Part shown: positions 60,958 to 64,000 of the stretch, one piece after another
Layout of the letters: each line of letters opens with the position of its first letter
Numbering within the stretch: the first letter of the stretch is position 1
From: Chroogloeocystis siderophila 5.2 s.c.1
GTDB taxonomy: Bacteria > Cyanobacteriota > Cyanobacteriia > Cyanobacteriales > Chroococcidiopsidaceae
Assembly: GCF_001904655.1 (NCBI RefSeq)
Contig: NZ_MRCC01000008.1
Location: forward strand, 124,001-188,000
Direction of reading: 5' to 3'
Length of the DNA: 64,000 nt
The notes under the pieces: model-generated
Told to the model about the DNA's origin: nothing
The model's input: only the letters and a program-made list of their open reading frames with translations
Databases searched by the model: none
Translations under genes and position numbers: made by a program

Positions 60958-61613
60958 ATGTTTGCTTCCATAGTCAAAGCCGCTGCTAAAGGCGGGCGCA
61001 CGCATAGATAGATTAATGGACCAAACAGCGGTAGAAGTGCTGCTACCCAGTAGAGTTGCGAATTTTGCAAACCGCGACGTACCATATCATCGCCTAACAA
61101 CGCAGGAAACAACAAGCACAATAAACAAAAATCTAAACTCATGACGTGAATAAAGCGACTTGTGCGCCACTGATTGATAAAGTCTCCCCAATCGCCATTA
61201 CTTAAGCCATAGGTAACGATTAAAACGGCGGCGATCGTCAAGGCGATTCCCGTCCAGCGCCAATCTAATAGTTTGAGAAAAGCATTTTTTTGTCCTGGAA
61301 ACGCTGTACTCGGTTCGCGTAAAGCCAAGTAGGGCAACAGCGCAAATGCACCAACCGCAAACGAAAGCGCCGCAAACGGTGCAGCCGGAATTCTTTGCGT
61401 CCGACCATCAAAAAATAGCAGACAACTATAAATCATCGGCCAAACACCCATAATGTAAAATAGCGCAACAATCAACGGGTTAATGCCATCGATTTCGCCG
61501 AGAGAAAGATTTTTAATCAGTTCAAACGTATTCGGTTGATTTGGTGGTGCTAAGAAAAAGGCATAAACTGCTAATCCTAGCCAAAGTGCGCCAAAGCCAA
61601 GTTTTCTCATCAT
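60954..61613 (-). CDS. Conserved cyanobacterial/plastid-type integral membrane protein
   Basis: 219 residues, five to six hydrophobic helices starting with a signal-anchor (MMRKLGFGALWLGLAVYAF). Landmarks: YIMGVWPMIYSCLLFFDGRT (about 53-72), FIHVMSLDFCLLCLLFPALL (about 148-167) and DDMVRRGL. The family resembles DUF2834-containing membrane proteins of cyanobacteria and plants; no catalytic residues are known. It overlaps the BtuF-like gene in the shared stop CTAG and lies 6 bp after hrcA on the same strand, so it is probably co-transcribed with hrcA. Confidence 0.75.
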   Translation of the reverse strand: MMRKLGFGALWLGLAVYAFFLAPPNQPNTFELIKNLSLGEIDGINPLIVALFYIMGVWPMIYSCLLFFDGRTQRIPAAPFAALSFAVGAFALLPYLALREPSTAFPGQKNAFLKLLDWRWTGIALTIAAVLIVTYGLSNGDWGDFINQWRTSRFIHVMSLDFCLLCLLFPALLGDDMVRRGLQNSQLYWVAALLPLFGPLIYLCVRPPLAAALTMEANI

Positions 61614-61619
61614 AGTTAA

Positions 61620-62687
61620 CTAACTTAAAGCTTCAGAGAGATAATCAGCCGCAGCTTCAACAACTGCGATCGCGGTTTCATAATCCATGCGTGTTGGTCC
61701 TAACACACCTACACTACCGACAGGAACTTCCCCACGCCGATACGTTGATGAAATCAGCGTACACATCCGAATCGGTTGTAGCGGGTTTTCTGAACCAATG
61801 CGGACACTGACGCGATGCTTGCCATATTCTCCTTCGCGTTCCTCAAAAATCAAAGGCCACAGTTGATGTTGTTCTTCTTCAAGTAAATGAATAATCGTTT
61901 GTACCTGCTGTAATTCGGCAAATTCAGGTTGACGCAACACCTCAGAAACACCTCGAATCATAATTTGTGTTCCTGCTGGAAGTTTACGGCGGCTTAATTC
62001 TCCCAAAAAGCTTTTGAGAACATCACCATAGCGTTGAAATTCGCGGTCTAATTGATTCCAATTTAAATTGGCAATTTCTGAGAGCGATCGCCCGCGCAAA
62101 TGCGTGTTCAAAAAGTTTGATAATATCTGTAATTCGCGTTCTACAGCTTCTGCGTCAAGCGGCGCATCTTGAGGCGCGGGAAGTTCCATCACTGCTGAAT
62201 GTGTCTCGTAAGAATCTGTTACAACGATCAGCATTGCTTTTCCTGTTTCTAGCTGCACGAGTTGCAAATGCCGTAGTTGCGTTGTAGTCGTTTGCGGCAT
62301 TGTAATTAGAGTAATGCAGCCGCTGACCGTAGCGAGAATTTGCGCTGCGCCTTGTAACAACGCTTCGATACTCCAATCTTCCCACTTGAGCCGTTCGTGA
62401 AAGACCTGCTCGACTTGCTTTGCTAAAATTTCTGATGGTGATATGAGCTGGTCAACATAAATCCGGTAACCAGAATCTGACGGGACGCGACCAGCAGAGA
62501 TATGCGGTTGGTAAAGTAGTCCTACTTTTTCCAACACACCCATTGTGTTACGAATTGTTGCTGAGCTAACACCAAGGTTATATTCTTCCACCAATGCTTT
62601 GGACCCAACAGGTTCGGCAGTAGCAATGTAGTGGCGCACTGTTGCCCAGAGAATATGCTGTTGCCGAGCATTAAGCTGCACTTGCAT
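61620..62687 (-). CDS. hrcA: Heat-inducible transcription repressor HrcA
   Basis: 355 residues. A winged helix at the N-terminus ([20 protein letters not shown] onward; [18 protein letters not shown] near 45-62) and the HrcA core with [20 protein letters not shown] near the C-terminus. It represses chaperonin genes through CIRCE operators. The ATG at 62687 matches the conserved start; a GTG at 62702 would add five residues. No CIRCE element (TTAGCACTC-N9-GAGTGCTAA) is seen upstream or elsewhere in the window, so targets lie outside. It is first in a likely pair with the membrane protein. Confidence 0.96.
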   Translation of the reverse strand: MQVQLNARQQHILWATVRHYIATAEPVGSKALVEEYNLGVSSATIRNTMGVLEKVGLLYQPHISAGRVPSDSGYRIYVDQLISPSEILAKQVEQVFHERLKWEDWSIEALLQGAAQILATVSGCITLITMPQTTTTQLRHLQLVQLETGKAMLIVVTDSYETHSAVMELPAPQDAPLDAEAVERELQILSNFLNTHLRGRSLSEIANLNWNQLDREFQRYGDVLKSFLGELSRRKLPAGTQIMIRGVSEVLRQPEFAELQQVQTIIHLLEEEQHQLWPLIFEEREGEYGKHRVSVRIGSENPLQPIRMCTLISSTYRRGEVPVGSVGVLGPTRMDYETAIAVVEAAADYLSEALS

Positions 62688-62971
62688 AGCTGATTGAAAC
62701 ACGGAGATGTTGAATGAGTTTTTTAAAAAAGTTAGCTTTCAGATAGCAATTTATTAATTTAATTAATATAAGATAACAAATCTCCCTACAAGTGGAAATC
62801 CTTAATAAGGTGTATTTCACTTCTTTGGTGCTCAGTACTACTTAGGCAGTGTATGCAGTCGCAGACAGCAGAATCGTACTGATGCTACAATTGCTCGTCA
62901 GAATTAATACCTAGTATTACTCAATTCGAACAAAAAATTGTATTCTATCCTACTCAAATCTGCTAATCATA

Positions 62972-63331
62972 TCAATACCGAGGAATCGCCGGATTCACTG
63001 CCAATGAATACGCATCAATGCCTCCAGCAATATTTTTCACGTTCGTAAATCCTTGCTGCTGCAACCATTGGCACATCTGAGCCGAACGAATGCCATGATG
63101 ACACATCACGAGTGTTTCAATATCAGGGTCAAACCGCACAAGTATGGTATCCGCCCAGGAGGCAAATTGACTGAGAGGTAATACCTCAAAACCGGCGATC
63201 GCCGCGATCGCCACCTCCTCAGGTTCGCGGACATCGATTAGCTGTAACGCCGATACAGATTCATTATGCAAGCGTTGCTCAAGTGCTTCAACGCTAATTT
63301 GCGCGATTGGTTGACGAAATTGGGATGTCAT
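62972..63331 (-). CDS. Rhodanese-domain sulfurtransferase
   Basis: 119 residues, one rhodanese domain. LQLIDVREPEEVAIAAIAGF (about 30-49), and the active-site loop VMCHHGIRSAQMC (about 84-96) with Cys86 as the persulfide-forming residue. The C-terminus KNIAGGIDAYSLAVNPAIPRY is typical of this small cyanobacterial type. It moves sulfur in the cytoplasm; acceptor unknown. GAGGATAACC precedes the ATG. It lies 284 bp upstream of hrcA, same strand, with no apparent link. Confidence 0.93.
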   Translation of the reverse strand: MTSQFRQPIAQISVEALEQRLHNESVSALQLIDVREPEEVAIAAIAGFEVLPLSQFASWADTILVRFDPDIETLVMCHHGIRSAQMCQWLQQQGFTNVKNIAGGIDAYSLAVNPAIPRY

Positions 63332-63440
63332 GGGTTATCCTCGACAGCATCACAATTATATTTCTATTATTTTCTAGTCCTTAAGTGGGAAAATTTCCGG
63401 TTTTGAGCGTATTAAACTAAGTTTTAGAATTATTACTGGC

Positions 63441-63565
63441 TTTCTATAGCAGAGGTTGGAAGTCAGGGAGGAAAAAAATGAAGAGCAAGTATGAAAGTCT
63501 CATAGAAATTTATATAGACTTTTATCTTCCCTAAACCCTAACTCCTCGCTCCTAGTCCCTTTTAG
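63441..63565. repeat. G-arm/C-arm repeat upstream of the DUF3352 gene
   Basis: GCAGAGGTTGGAAGTCAGGGAGG (split about 63450-63472) and, after 55 bp, CCCTAAACCCTAACTCCTC then GCTCCTAGTCCC (about 63530-63560), imperfectly complementary. Same architecture as the other intergenic elements in the window. Confidence 0.45.
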
Positions 63566-63598
63566 TAAGTATCGCTTAGTTGCGGTCTGGGGTAAAAC

Positions 63599-64000
63599 AT
63601 GATCAAGCGACGCTCTTTTTTTTATTTCTTAGCCGTCAGTGTCGTTGTACTGCTGTTGACGGGTATCGGTGGCTGTTATTGGCTAGTACGTGGTAGTCCG
63701 CTGACGTTGCTACAAGGTGGAACGCAAGCAACACCTGAAGCAGCAATCTTTGTGCCCAAGCAAGCACCTGTGATGGTCTCTATTTTAGTGAATCCCGACC
63801 GTTTAGAGAAGTTGCGACAGGTCGTAGCCCGTCCGAAACAAAGGCGGCGATCGCGCCAAGAAATTGACCAAATTAAAACCACATTACTCGCGAACACAGG
63901 CTTAGATTACCGACGCGATATCCAGTCTTGGCTAGGAGATGAAATAACAGTCGCAGTAACAACGAGTGACTACGACCGCGACTCCTACAATGGTCAACAA
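63599..64000 (+). CDS. DUF3352 domain protein, N-terminal part
   Basis: 134 codons are in the window and the gene continues to the right. It starts MIKRRSFFYFLAVSVVVLLL, a membrane anchor or uncleaved signal (about 6-30). An Ala/Thr linker follows, then the DUF3352 beginning: TPEAAIFVPKQAPVMVSILV (about 45-64) and WLGDEITVAV (about 111-120). The family is cyanobacterial/actinobacterial, exported or membrane-attached, of unknown function. ATG at 63599; GGGGTAAAAC lies upstream. Confidence 0.88.
   Translation, partial: MIKRRSFFYFLAVSVVVLLLTGIGGCYWLVRGSPLTLLQGGTQATPEAAIFVPKQAPVMVSILVNPDRLEKLRQVVARPKQRRRSRQEIDQIKTTLLANTGLDYRRDIQSWLGDEITVAVTTSDYDRDSYNGQQ

Noticed and set aside
62688-62971. CIRCE operator upstream of hrcA
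   Set aside because: No TTAGCACTC-N9-GAGTGCTAA or close variant; only AT-rich inverted stretches are present.

Overview
The window is a cyanobacterial chromosome segment. The evidence is the recurring octamer GCGATCGC (HIP1) inside and between genes, the phylum-typical gene complement (helical carotenoid protein, HpsA-type pseudopilin locus, cyanobacterial PutA, UbiX next to a Zam-type RNB protein, HrcA, DUF3352) and the GC-moderate, protein-rich layout with AT-rich intergenic DNA. No phage, plasmid, CRISPR or intact insertion sequence is visible. The gene content would fit a Chroococcidiopsis/Gloeocapsopsis-like lineage, but that genus-level guess is inference only.

Layout. 1-6 kb: a partial FAH-family hydrolase, rpsF, a STAS anti-sigma-antagonist-like protein, a DedA membrane protein, argG and a family 2 glycosyltransferase. 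5.4-11.4 kb: rpsB and tsf with RNA hairpins in the leader and between the genes, a coiled-coil hypothetical, recG and a secreted hypothetical. 11.5-16 kb: argB and aroK (same strand), a 1.1 kb stretch with a decayed gene, small cyanobacterial hypotheticals, and ubiX. 16-25.5 kb: a Zam-type RNB protein overlapping ubiX, a dsRBD-like/tandem-repeat hypothetical, clpP, a DUF255 (YyaL-type) protein, the septal transpeptidase ftsI and an FtsL-like partner separated from it by a MITE-like element. 26-30 kb: a 53-residue lipoprotein, a structured RNA/terminator, a secreted protein, glgB, then gene debris (NifU_N fragment, RHH fragment) and a DUF2805 protein. 30.4-38 kb: a four-gene pseudopilin operon resembling hpsABCD. 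38-45 kb: debris, a phospholipase-D-type cardiolipin synthase, a helical carotenoid protein, and a signalling cassette in which a FIST sensor gene is broken while the soluble histidine kinase and GGDEF response regulator downstream are intact. 45-54 kb: a PRC-barrel protein, smc, an ATG-less PD-(D/E)XK-like frame and bifunctional putA. 54-64 kb: GNAT plus GT39-type glycosyltransferase (overlapping), a large hybrid histidine kinase, a BtuF-like binding protein, a membrane protein, hrcA, a rhodanese and the start of a DUF3352 protein.

Themes. Most genes are housekeeping (translation, arginine, shikimate and proline metabolism, DNA repair and segregation, septation, glycogen). The unusual content is: an RNB protein whose catalytic acidic residues look substituted; a pseudopilin export locus with no glycosyltransferases beside it; a stand-alone orange-carotenoid-protein N-domain paralog; several decaying genes concentrated in the gene-poor gaps; and families of G-arm/C-arm inverted repeats between genes, whose C-rich arms also seem to have entered the coding sequences of smc and putA.
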